Positions 6,619 through 12,887 of a DNA stretch of 12,887 bases are shown one piece after another; positions within the stretch are counted from its first letter, which is position 1, and the number at the start of each line of letters is the position of its first letter. The notes beneath the pieces are model-generated. The model saw only the letters and a list, made by a program, of their open reading frames with translations. It searched no databases and was not told the DNA's origin. The DNA comes from Spirosoma sp. Its GTDB lineage: Bacteria > Bacteroidota > Bacteroidia > Cytophagales > Spirosomataceae. Position numbers and translations under genes: made by a program. Where the stretch lies: the NCBI GenBank assembly GCA_025351545.1, contig JANXVQ010000598.1, positions 1-12,887 on the forward strand. Direction: 5' to 3'.

Positions 6619-6937
6619 TTTCAATCGAATTAATAAGTCTAGTAATCGTGTCGCGTTGGGTGGGCGAAACGATTACTGATAGAGCTTCTAATTCTGCCTT
6701 TATGGTTTGCCATACCGGAATTGACAGGACAATGGCATCGACCTGAAACTCGACTTGATTTCCCTGGTCAGTTTGAGTAACTGGTAGCGGTTCCAGAACT
6801 GTCCGGGCAAGTTCCATTCGTACACGTTCTTTTACAAACGGCACGGGATCCAGATTGGCGTCTTTTAGAATTTGTTTACTATATACTTTGATTTTCTTCC
6901 ACCACATATGTGTACTACAATTATGGGGACTTTTCAT
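6611..6937 (-). CDS. Hypothetical protein, coupled to the lipoprotein gene
   Basis: A 108-residue protein (or 98 from the internal ATG at 6907, MWWKKIKVYS). I chose 6937 because GGGG lies about 10 bases upstream, whereas nothing usable precedes 6907. The protein is soluble, with no signal peptide or membrane segment. It has two predicted helical parts (KVYSKQILKDANLDPVPFVK, and SPTQRDTITRLINSIENE at the end) around a more beta-like middle (NQVEFQVDAIVLSIP). No family is recognised. Its stop overlaps the start of the lipoprotein gene (ATGAATAG), so the two are surely cotranscribed and likely related in function. Confidence 0.65.
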   Translation of the reverse strand: MKSPHNCSTHMWWKKIKVYSKQILKDANLDPVPFVKERVRMELARTVLEPLPVTQTDQGNQVEFQVDAIVLSIPVWQTIKAELEALSVIVSPTQRDTITRLINSIENE

Positions 6938-6986
6938 CCCTGATTCCCCGACGTTGGAGTTGCAATTTATTTATCCGGCCTTTTAA

Positions 6987-7199
6987 TTAGCGCAACGAAT
7001 TCACGTGCCGCTGGAAAAACTTGATGCCAAAGTAAGTGTAAAGCAGCAAAGCACCCGATTCGAGTACGGCTTCAAGACAATTATGATTGTAAACACCGCT
7101 CGAATAATCCCGAATCCAATCAATCAATATTGCCCAATAGCCACAAAAGGCCACCAACGCACCAATGATAATAATGAATAAAAGGAATGTCTTATGCAT
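6987..7199 (-). CDS. Small two-helix membrane protein
   Basis: A 70-residue protein from the ATG at 7199. The first hydrophobic helix spans residues 4-27 (LLFIIIIGALVAFCGYWAIL) and the second about 43-61 (EAVLESGALLLYTYFGIKFF), with a short loop holding a single Cys and basic residues at the C-terminus. It lies 49 nt upstream of the hypothetical/lipoprotein pair on the same strand and may be the first gene of that unit. No family is recognised. Length and hydrophobicity support a real gene, and a TAACTTTG promoter box upstream adds to this. Confidence 0.6.
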   Translation of the reverse strand: MHKTFLLFIIIIGALVAFCGYWAILIDWIRDYSSGVYNHNCLEAVLESGALLLYTYFGIKFFQRHVNSLR

Positions 7200-7505
7200 A
7201 AGTCTTTAATCCGTAAAAGGCGCCAAAGTTAAGAAAGTAATCCTGTAGCATATGACCTATATCTTATAAAAGGGTTTAACCAGACCGAATATTTTTTATC
7301 TTTTAGTCAGTTCACATCAAATAGGTTGCCAGATGTCACTCATTTTGTAAAAAAAACAGCGATAAATAATTGTAAGGTTAGTTAATGATGAAGCTGTTAT
7401 CGAAACAATTTTGAGGAAACGGTACATTAAATAGCCTTCGGTATAAAGTAGAGTCTATACGCTATCAATACGTACTTTTACTGAACTACTTAAAGCGTTA
7501 CCTAT
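7200..7505. other. Divergent AT-rich intergenic region
   Basis: 306 bases between a minus-strand membrane-protein gene and dtd on the plus strand. I see a candidate minus-strand -7 box (7224-7231) and no clear plus-strand one. TACTTTTA near 7471 is only an approximate match. There is no RNA gene, strong hairpin or open frame that I can support. Confidence 0.5.
7224..7231 (-). promoter_or_regulatory. Candidate -7 box for the two-helix membrane protein gene
   Basis: On the minus strand this reads TAACTTTG, an exact TAnnTTTG, 24 bp upstream of the ATG. Transcription would start close to the gene. No -33 TTTG is seen at standard spacing. Confidence 0.35.
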
Positions 7506-7958
7506 ATGGTTGCTGTTATTCAGCGTGTTTCTCAAGCTTCTGTTCTAATCGACCATCAGATGAAGGGTCAGATCGAGACTGGTTTTCTCATCTTGCTCGG
7601 TATTACGCATACCGATACCCGCGAAGATGTTGACTGGTTGAGCCGAAAAATTGTTGGCATGCGAATTTTCAGCGACGCCGACGGAAAAATGAACCTCGAC
7701 CTGGCCGCTGTTGGTGGTGATATTTTATTAGTTAGCCAATTTACCCTCCATGCCAGTACCAGAAAAGGCAACCGGCCCAGTTTCATCGAAGCCGCCCGGC
7801 CAGACGTTGCCGTGCCGCTTTACGAAGCCATGATTATACAATTATCGACGGAGTTAGGCAAGCCGATTCAAACCGGTGAGTTTGGTGCCGACATGAAGGT
7901 ATCCTTGGTTAATGATGGTCCGGTAACTATTTTGATTGACTCAAAAAACCGGATTTAG
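7506..7958 (+). CDS. dtd: D-aminoacyl-tRNA deacylase
   Basis: A 150-residue cytoplasmic enzyme that hydrolyses D-amino acids (and Gly from mischarged tRNA-Ala) off tRNA, keeping D-residues out of protein. The length is that of canonical bacterial DTD. The start MVAVIQRVSQASV matches the family. Both signature motifs are intact: SQFTLHA at 77-83 with catalytic Thr80, and NDGPVT at 136-141 with the Gly138-cisPro139 pair that gives chiral selectivity. It is the first gene of a plus-strand run with an O-methyltransferase (89-nt gap) and a lytic transglycosylase. No Shine-Dalgarno sequence is visible. Confidence 0.96.
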   Translation: MVAVIQRVSQASVLIDHQMKGQIETGFLILLGITHTDTREDVDWLSRKIVGMRIFSDADGKMNLDLAAVGGDILLVSQFTLHASTRKGNRPSFIEAARPDVAVPLYEAMIIQLSTELGKPIQTGEFGADMKVSLVNDGPVTILIDSKNRI

Positions 7959-8047
7959 GCACACAGATTACAAATTTGTTCTATCTATCCATTACTTTTA
8001 CTAAAACCAGCACAACCTGCCGCTTTGGTGAACAGGTGAATAGCCGA

Positions 8048-8692
8048 ATGGATTTTTTACCCTCCAATATAACCGCTTATGCTGATGCTCATACCTCGCC
8101 CGAAAGTGAGTTATTGCATCGGCTTAATCGAAATACCCACGCTCAGGTAATAACTCCCCGAATGCTGTCGGGGCACATACAGGGCCGATTCCTGGCGATG
8201 ATTTCGTGCATGATTCGCCCTCGGTGGATTCTTGAAATCGGTACATACACGGGCTATTCGGCCCTTTGCCTTGCCGAAGGGTTATCGCCTGATGGGAAAC
8301 TTATTACCATTGACCACAACGAAGAACTCGAAGACTTTGCCCGATCCTATTGGCAGCAATCACCCCTGAACGACAAAATTGAATTTCGACTTGGGACGGC
8401 TGTAGATATACTGCCAACCCTTAACGAAACGTTTGATTTGGTGTTTATTGATGCTGACAAACGGAATCTATCTGTTTATTTCGATTTGATAATTGACAAG
8501 TTGCGACCAGGTGGTTTCATTCTGGCCGACAATGTTTTATGGAGTGGCAAGGTTGTTGACCCCATAAAATTATTGGACTCAGATACACTCGCTGTACAGG
8601 CATTTAACCAAAAAGTTCATGCTGATCCGCGCGTAGAGAATGTGTTACTGCCCGTGCGAGACGGGATTATGATGCTTAGAAAACAGAATTGA
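8048..8692 (+). CDS. SAM-dependent O-methyltransferase (metal-dependent, COMT/CCoAOMT type)
   Basis: A 214-residue class I methyltransferase of the Methyltransf_3 family. From the ATG at 8048 it begins MDFLPSNITAYADAHTSPES, typical of bacterial members. AGGTGA lies about 9 bases upstream of this ATG. The open frame extends to a TTG at 7976, but those residues are not family-like. Motif I, EIGTYTGYS at 63-71, binds SAM. FIDADK (Asp135) and DNVLW (Asp161, Asn162) supply the divalent-metal ligands. The natural substrate (a catechol-like or other vicinal hydroxyl) cannot be told. It sits 24 nt before the transglycosylase gene and is probably cotranscribed with it. Confidence 0.92.
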   Translation: MDFLPSNITAYADAHTSPESELLHRLNRNTHAQVITPRMLSGHIQGRFLAMISCMIRPRWILEIGTYTGYSALCLAEGLSPDGKLITIDHNEELEDFARSYWQQSPLNDKIEFRLGTAVDILPTLNETFDLVFIDADKRNLSVYFDLIIDKLRPGGFILADNVLWSGKVVDPIKLLDSDTLAVQAFNQKVHADPRVENVLLPVRDGIMMLRKQN

Positions 8693-8716
8693 TCTACGAT
8701 TTAAGAATTACTGTTT

Positions 8717-11122
8717 ATGAATAAACTATCACATTTTCTGACTCTTTGCTTTGTTCTGATAACTCTGATTGTTTCGGCGCAATCTTTCTCGGTTCCGGTT
8801 GTACCGGAGCAAGTGACGTTTGCCGATATTTCGGTGCGATTGGACCCTGAAGCCCGGCGAATTGTGCAGCAGGATGTTAATGCACTGTTGTCCAATCGGC
8901 AATACTGGACCGCTAAACTTGACCGGGTGGTGCTGTACTTTCCAATGATTGAGTCCATTCTTATTGACGAAGACGTACCAACCGATTTTAAATACCTCGC
9001 CGTTCAGGAGAGTTCCCTTACACCCGATGCGGTATCGTCGTCGACGGCGGTAGGGTACTGGCAGTTTAAACGCGAAACCGCTGTGGACAATGGACTGCGT
9101 GTGGATGAAGAAATCGACGAGCGCAAGAGCATTACGGCCTCCACGCACGGCGCGGCTAAATATCTAAAAAAGAGTAACGTGCAGTTTAACAACTGGGTAG
9201 CTTCGCTCTATTCCTATTATCTTGGTGCGGGAGGTATTGCCAAACTGATTCCGCCCGATTGGTCATATGCCCGCGAGGTCGCATTGGATGGTAAAACCGA
9301 CCGTTATATTCTGCGTTTTTTTGCGCACAAAGTGGCGATTGAAAATGCCTTGAAATTTCATCAGACGAGCAACCGGTTTGCGCTCATCGAATACCCCAAT
9401 GGCGGAGGGAAAACCATGAAGGCCATCGCTGAAGAACTGGGCGTAGATGAATTTGAACTCCGGAAATACAACCGTTGGGTATTAGGTGATGGTGTTCCAA
9501 CCGACAAGCCGTATGTTGTAGCTGTGCCCGTAGTGAGCGATCAAATAAATGATGTTCGGCAGAAAATCGTTAATGTAAGCTCGAAAAAAACGCCCGATTT
9601 TGTTCAGAGTGATGTTGGTTTCCCCGTATTGCGTCGGGTTACAACGGGCTTGAGTAGCAAAAACGACCCGGTTTTGTATGAAATTAACGGATTACCAGGT
9701 ATTCAGGCGCAGACGGGTGACAATGCTGGATCGCTGGCGAGGAAAGCCAAAACTAGCCTGTCAAGCTTTCTGCGCTATAATGATATGAGTGACCAAGATG
9801 CAATATTGGTCAATGACGTTTATTATTTGGCCAAGAAACGTAAAAAAGCTCTGGTGCCATTTCATACCGTTCGCGAAGACGAAACGTCCCGGAGTATTTC
9901 GCAGCGTTACGGCATTCGGCTCAAGAAGTTAATGCGTTATAATCGCCTGGACCGAATACAGAAACTGGCTACTGGCCGGGTAATGTGGCTCCGCGAACGA
10001 CGGCCGGCCAACAAGCCTGTCGAAATTATTAACGCGCCAACGCCCCCGGTTTATGATCAGACGCCAACACCCCCGGCTCGTCAGCCTGTAGCCTCGGCTA
10101 CGCCAATCGACCGGAAGCCCCGGACTGTAAATGGCAACGAAGGCGTTCCAAGAAATCCCTCGGAGCGGAAATTGTACCAACCAAAACTGGTAGACGGTGG
10201 TGTTACGCCTAATGATGGCACATCAGACCCGGCCACTCCTCAACGGGCGGAGCCCCAACGCCCGTCTATTCAGCCAAGTCCAAATTCAACAGCGCCCGCT
10301 AGCCGACCTGTGCCAACGACTACGACTCGCTCAGAAAGTACTGATGGATCTCAACGGGTGGTTATTGTTAGAACACCTGAAGGGCCGCAATCAACAAAGG
10401 AGGTGCCTGTTGCTACTACTCCAGTGCGAGACAAGCCCACCGACAGTATGGTGATGACAACGCCGAAAATTAATACCAGCACTACAAGCCCTAAGGCAAC
10501 TCCGGCTGCGGAAATTGACATGGGCCGCCCTGACGTGGGCAAGTATGAGGGACCTCGTGAGCAGCAGGCCGATGGGTCACTAACGGTTCCAACGACCGTA
10601 ACACCTACTAAAGCACCACCGCGTCCGGCGCCACCCGCCGTTACCAAAACAGAAACTCGCCCTACAGCGCCCGTTATGTCCTCTGAACCCAAGACAAATT
10701 CGCCGTCTGTATCCACCTCAACACGTCCTGCAACGTCGCCCGTTGTTGTTAGTCGGTCGGCGGCATCGCATATCGTTGAGCCAGGGCAGACGTATTACAG
10801 CATTTCTAAACTTTACGGCCTGACGGTTGACGACTTGCTCGCACTCAATAATCTGACAACGAATGATAAACTTGAAATTGGTCAGAAACTGACGGTGAAA
10901 CTTACACCGGGAGGCCGAACGATACAGCCATCCTCAACAGCAAAAACGGTTTCTCAATCGGAGTCACAATCTGTAGTGACATATCATACCGTGGCGAAAG
11001 GCGAAACGATGTTTCGTATTTCCCAGATTTATGGGGTAAGCATCGAGCAAATTCAGTCGTGGAATAATTTGACAGATGTAGGCGTTAAAATGGGGCAGAA
11101 AATTAAAATTATAAAGCCTTAA
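8717..11122 (+). CDS. MltD-like lytic transglycosylase with LysM repeats
   Basis: An 801-residue exported murein enzyme. Residues 1-21 are a signal peptide (LTLCFVLITLIVSA). An SLT/lysozyme-like domain covers about 65-215. Its catalytic Glu98 lies in LAVQESSLTPDAVS, followed by the family's AVGYWQFKRETA and SITASTHGAAKYL. A degenerate LysM-like unit follows at about 228-272, and another at about 380-427 (HTVREDETSRSISQRYGIRL). A Pro/Thr/Ser-rich linker occupies about 433-684. Two clear C-terminal LysM domains lie at 685-731 and 756-801. Together they suggest cleavage of glycan strands while anchored to peptidoglycan. It is longer than E. coli MltD because of the linker. There is no lipobox, so it is probably soluble in the periplasm. 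It is the last gene of its run. Confidence 0.93.
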   Translation: MNKLSHFLTLCFVLITLIVSAQSFSVPVVPEQVTFADISVRLDPEARRIVQQDVNALLSNRQYWTAKLDRVVLYFPMIESILIDEDVPTDFKYLAVQESSLTPDAVSSSTAVGYWQFKRETAVDNGLRVDEEIDERKSITASTHGAAKYLKKSNVQFNNWVASLYSYYLGAGGIAKLIPPDWSYAREVALDGKTDRYILRFFAHKVAIENALKFHQTSNRFALIEYPNGGGKTMKAIAEELGVDEFELRKYNRWVLGDGVPTDKPYVVAVPVVSDQINDVRQKIVNVSSKKTPDFVQSDVGFPVLRRVTTGLSSKNDPVLYEINGLPGIQAQTGDNAGSLARKAKTSLSSFLRYNDMSDQDAILVNDVYYLAKKRKKALVPFHTVREDETSRSISQRYGIRLKKLMRYNRLDRIQKLATGRVMWLRERRPANKPVEIINAPTPPVYDQTPTPPARQPVASATPIDRKPRTVNGNEGVPRNPSERKLYQPKLVDGGVTPNDGTSDPATPQRAEPQRPSIQPSPNSTAPASRPVPTTTTRSESTDGSQRVVIVRTPEGPQSTKEVPVATTPVRDKPTDSMVMTTPKINTSTTSPKATPAAEIDMGRPDVGKYEGPREQQADGSLTVPTTVTPTKAPPRPAPPAVTKTETRPTAPVMSSEPKTNSPSVSTSTRPATSPVVVSRSAASHIVEPGQTYYSISKLYGLTVDDLLALNNLTTNDKLEIGQKLTVKLTPGGRTIQPSSTAKTVSQSESQSVVTYHTVAKGETMFRISQIYGVSIEQIQSWNNLTDVGVKMGQKIKIIKP

Positions 11123-11143
11123 TTGTCGATCTCTTCTTGTGTG

Positions 11144-11174
11144 CAAAAGCCGTTCCGGTATGGGGCGGCTTTTG
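11144..11174 (+). terminator. Intrinsic terminator after the transglycosylase gene
   Basis: A perfect 9-bp stem, CAAAAGCCG (11144-11152) and CGGCTTTTG (11166-11174), with a 13-nt loop, 21 nt past the stop. The GC core with a flanking A-run and T-run fits a Rho-independent terminator. It separates the dtd run from the DUF3109 gene. Confidence 0.75.
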
Positions 11175-11215
11175 TATAAACAGTGATTTATTTTCAAAAT
11201 TTGTTGAGCACCGCG

Positions 11216-11223
11216 TATCTTTA
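11216..11223 (+). promoter_or_regulatory. -7 box placing the DUF3109 transcript start at or near its ATG
   Basis: TATCTTTA, close to TAnnTTTG, ends 5 nt before the ATG at 11229. The transcript would be leaderless or nearly so, which agrees with the absence of a ribosome-binding site. A TTTG at 11200-11203 is too close for a standard -33 element. Confidence 0.4.
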
Positions 11224-11228
11224 CGTAT

Positions 11229-11804
11229 ATGATACTCATTGACAATACCTGCATTAGCGACGATGTCGCCGAAAAGTTTTTCGTCTGTAACTTAGATAAA
11301 TGCAAAGGAGCTTGTTGTGTTGAAGGCGATATGGGAGCGCCTTTGGAGGGAGAAGAACCCGCTATCCTGGACCGTATTTACGAAGATGTAAAGCCCTATC
11401 TATCTCCGGAAGGTATTCGGGTCATCGAACAAAAGGGCGGCTACGAATCCGACGGTGACGGCGGTTTTGTAACCAGCACGGTTGGTGGGCGAGAGTGTGT
11501 ATATGCTACCTGGGACAACCGGGGAATTCTGAAATGTGGTATTGAAGAAGCCTATAACGACGGTAAAGTTGATTGGAAAAAACCCATTTCGTGCCATTTG
11601 TACCCGATTCGCATCACTAAATATGAGTCCTTCCACGCGCTGAACTACGACCGATGGTCTATTTGTAGTCCCGCTTGTGGTCTTGGCGAACAGTTAAATG
11701 TACCTATCTATAAGTTTGTCCGGGAAGCTCTCGTTCGGGCATACGGCAACGAATGGTATGGACGATTGGCGAAGGCAATTGAAGAGAAAAATGTTGCTGA
11801 GTGA
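11229..11804 (+). CDS. DUF3109-family cysteine-rich protein
   Basis: A 191-residue cytoplasmic protein of the DUF3109 family, widespread in Bacteroidota and without an assigned function. It has ten cysteines: Cys8, 20, 25, 29, 30, 90, 103, 122, 146 and 150. Key groups are [11 protein letters not shown] (20-30), [16 protein letters not shown] (121-128) and CSPAC (146-150). The arrangement resembles that of YkgJ-like CxxCxxCC proteins proposed to bind zinc, iron or an Fe-S cluster. The binding role is inferred from the Cys pattern. No signal peptide or membrane segment is present. The gene stands alone, isolated from the upstream run by a terminator and followed by a decayed region. Confidence 0.93.
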   Translation: MILIDNTCISDDVAEKFFVCNLDKCKGACCVEGDMGAPLEGEEPAILDRIYEDVKPYLSPEGIRVIEQKGGYESDGDGGFVTSTVGGRECVYATWDNRGILKCGIEEAYNDGKVDWKKPISCHLYPIRITKYESFHALNYDRWSICSPACGLGEQLNVPIYKFVREALVRAYGNEWYGRLAKAIEEKNVAE

Positions 11805-12075
11805 TTGCTGACTAGTAAGAAAAATGTAAATATCCCCGTAAATACTTACTGATTCTGGCTGATTTACCAGTAAACCAATTAGTTGACTATGGGTGGTTTG
11901 CTTAGCGTATCAGTTGACCCGTTAGCTCCTAAACCCATAGAAACTGACTAAACACAACTACACCGCGGCATATATAGACAGGGTGATATAGATAAATGCC
12001 TCGATTGTAGAATAGCTTACAGGTAGATATTTATCAATAGAAATAGTTTCTGCCAGCGTTACTGTTTTTATATCG

Positions 12076-12404
12076 TTGGTTTTTCTACAACAGTCCGATA
12101 TCACCTCATTTCTGATTATATACCGAAACGAAGTAGTTTACGAAAAATACTTTAACGGGTATACGGCCGATAGTCTTATTACCTCATTAGCGGTTACAGA
12201 ATCACTTGTTTCGGCACTGGTAGGCGTTGCTTTGGAAGAAGGTTTTTTAATGAATTTAGATAGTCCGTTTTAGAGCAACTGCCAGAATTGTCAACCATCA
12301 TCAGCCCGAAGTTAACGATTCGACATTTGCTCTATATGTCGTCTGACTTACATTATGCCGTTCAATTGATTATTATCTTGTGCTTTGTACTACTGTCAAA
12401 ATAG
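12076..12404 (+). pseudogene. Decayed serine beta-lactamase-like hydrolase, N-terminal fragment
   Basis: Two overlapping frames together spell the start of a class C/penicillin-binding-type hydrolase. The first (to the TAG at 12271) has TSFLIIYRNEVVYEKYFNGY, then ITSLAVTESLVSALVGVALE and EGFLMNLDSPF. The second, one frame over from about 12270, continues with LPELSTIISPKLTIRHLLYM and SSDLHYA before unrelated residues and a stop near 12404. In intact relatives the active site reads SVTK, with Ser as nucleophile and Lys as general base. Here it is AVTE, so both are replaced. The rest of the domain (YxN and KTG-like motifs) is missing, and no start codon or signal peptide is clear: 12076 is a TTG. 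The preceding 271 bases (11805-12075) hold no gene that I can support. Confidence 0.75.
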
Positions 12405-12432
12405 GTTTTAGCTAAAAAATACTTTCATCGCT

Positions 12433-12768
12433 ATGCCTGAACAGCGTGATTATTTTGAAGAAGTTTATGAGGTGGTGCGTCTAATTCCGAAAGGACGCGT
12501 TACAAATTACGGCACCATTGCCCGCTACTTAAGCCTGCGGGCTGGTGCAAGAATGGTGGGATGGGCAATGAACGGCTGTCATAACCGACCCGATATACCT
12601 GCGCACCGGGTTGTCAATAGTGTTGGTGTATTATCAGGCAAACACTTTTTTGGCGAACCCAATATAATGCAGCAACTTCTGGAAAATGAAGGTGTTCAGA
12701 TTAAAAACGACAGGGTCGTTGATTTTAAAACGGTGTTCTGGGACCCGTCGGTAGAGCTGGGGCTTTAG
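12433..12768 (+). CDS. Alkyltransferase-like protein (MGMT family, no catalytic Cys)
   Basis: A 111-residue protein matching the DNA-binding domain of O6-alkylguanine-DNA alkyltransferase. The recognition features are present: GRVTNYGTIARYL with Tyr26 (base flipping) and the GARMVGWAM segment with Arg40 (the Arg finger). The acceptor motif PCHRV is PAHRV at 56-60, so Ala57 replaces the methyl-accepting Cys. This is the mark of ATL proteins, which bind alkylated guanine and, in studied cases, flag it for nucleotide excision repair instead of reversing it. The GKHxFGEPxxMQxLLExEG tail is typical of bacterial members. The length is standard. It stands alone after the decayed hydrolase, with no Shine-Dalgarno sequence visible. 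Confidence 0.92.
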   Translation: MPEQRDYFEEVYEVVRLIPKGRVTNYGTIARYLSLRAGARMVGWAMNGCHNRPDIPAHRVVNSVGVLSGKHFFGEPNIMQQLLENEGVQIKNDRVVDFKTVFWDPSVELGL

Positions 12769-12820
12769 TTTTTAAGTAGGTAATCATAAATTCTGGGGCA
12801 TTTTACCCCACCCCCGGCCC

Positions 12821-12887
12821 CTCCCCTGAAACCAGGAGAGGGGCTAGAAAAGGCCAATTCCACACCCCTCTCCTGGTTTCAGGGGAG
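12821..12887. repeat. Large inverted repeat at the window edge (REP-like)
   Basis: Two perfect 23-bp arms (12821-12843 and 12865-12887) around a 21-nt spacer. The arms are CT/AG-rich, beginning CTCCCCTGAAACCAGG. The second arm ends at the window edge, so the pairing probably extends outward into the CCCCACCCCCGGCC flank at 12806-12820. It lies 52 nt after the ATL gene. It may be a dispersed palindromic (REP/BIME-like) repeat that also acts as a transcription stop. A small TGGGG/CCCCA hairpin (12794-12810) sits just before it. Confidence 0.75.

Noticed and set aside
10351..10716. Minus-strand frame of 121 codons with Gly/Val-rich product
   Set aside because: It is a shadow of the low-complexity Pro/Thr/Ser linker of the transglycosylase gene.
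11887..11940. CTATGGGT and ACCCATAG inverted pair
   Set aside because: An 8-bp stem with a loop near 38 nt and no T-run. Too weak to call a terminator or structured RNA.
1..12887. CRISPR array, tRNA/rRNA genes, toxin-antitoxin or defence-gene cluster
   Set aside because: I looked for regularly spaced repeats, RNA-gene features and known defence motifs and found none. The novelty here is limited to IS scars and small unknown proteins.

Overview
The window looks like a chromosomal stretch of a Bacteroidota, most likely a Cytophagales/Spirosoma-type bacterium. The grounds are the protein families present (DUF2490 outer-membrane protein, DUF3109 Cys-rich protein, a LysM-armed MltD-like transglycosylase, an alkyltransferase-like MGMT relative), the near absence of Shine-Dalgarno sequences, and TAnnTTTG-like -7 boxes close to start codons. 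The genus is an inference from gene content, not something the sequence proves.

Left part (1-1951): a scarred insertion-sequence region. The right end of one IS, cut by the window edge, occupies 1-170. After it come an AT-rich segment with a four-helix membrane protein (325-708) and the C-terminal half of an AraC-family regulator (920-1231). The regulator is cut exactly at the terminal inverted repeat of a second, related IS (1232-1951). That second element is internally deleted and carries a nested IS5-family remnant (about 1342-1801), whose transposase has lost its middle and is frameshifted.

Centre-left (1957-4299): an aldo/keto reductase whose stop lies 5 nt from the IS end, a short unassigned interval, and a DUF2490 outer-membrane protein. 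The latter is divergent from a secreted S9 prolyl-oligopeptidase-type peptidase (4300-6216). The region between them carries an ATTACCAA-N7-TTGGTAAT dyad plus a third copy of the half-site, a candidate operator.

Centre (6205-7199): on the minus strand, a small 2-TM protein, then a tightly overlapping pair consisting of an unknown protein of about 108 aa and a probable lipoprotein. The lipoprotein overlaps the 3' end of the S9 peptidase gene tail to tail.

Right-centre (7506-11174): a plus-strand run of dtd (D-aminoacyl-tRNA deacylase), a class I SAM O-methyltransferase and an 801-aa periplasmic lytic transglycosylase with LysM repeats, closed by a clear intrinsic terminator.

Right end (11229-12887): a near-leaderless DUF3109 gene; a decayed serine beta-lactamase-like hydrolase (frameshifted, truncated, both catalytic residues replaced); an alkyltransferase-like protein in which the MGMT Cys is Ala; and a 23-bp perfect inverted repeat running into the window edge. 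Apart from the IS scars the genes are ordinary housekeeping and envelope functions. I see no convincing novel defence or other multi-gene system, no tRNA or rRNA, and no CRISPR.
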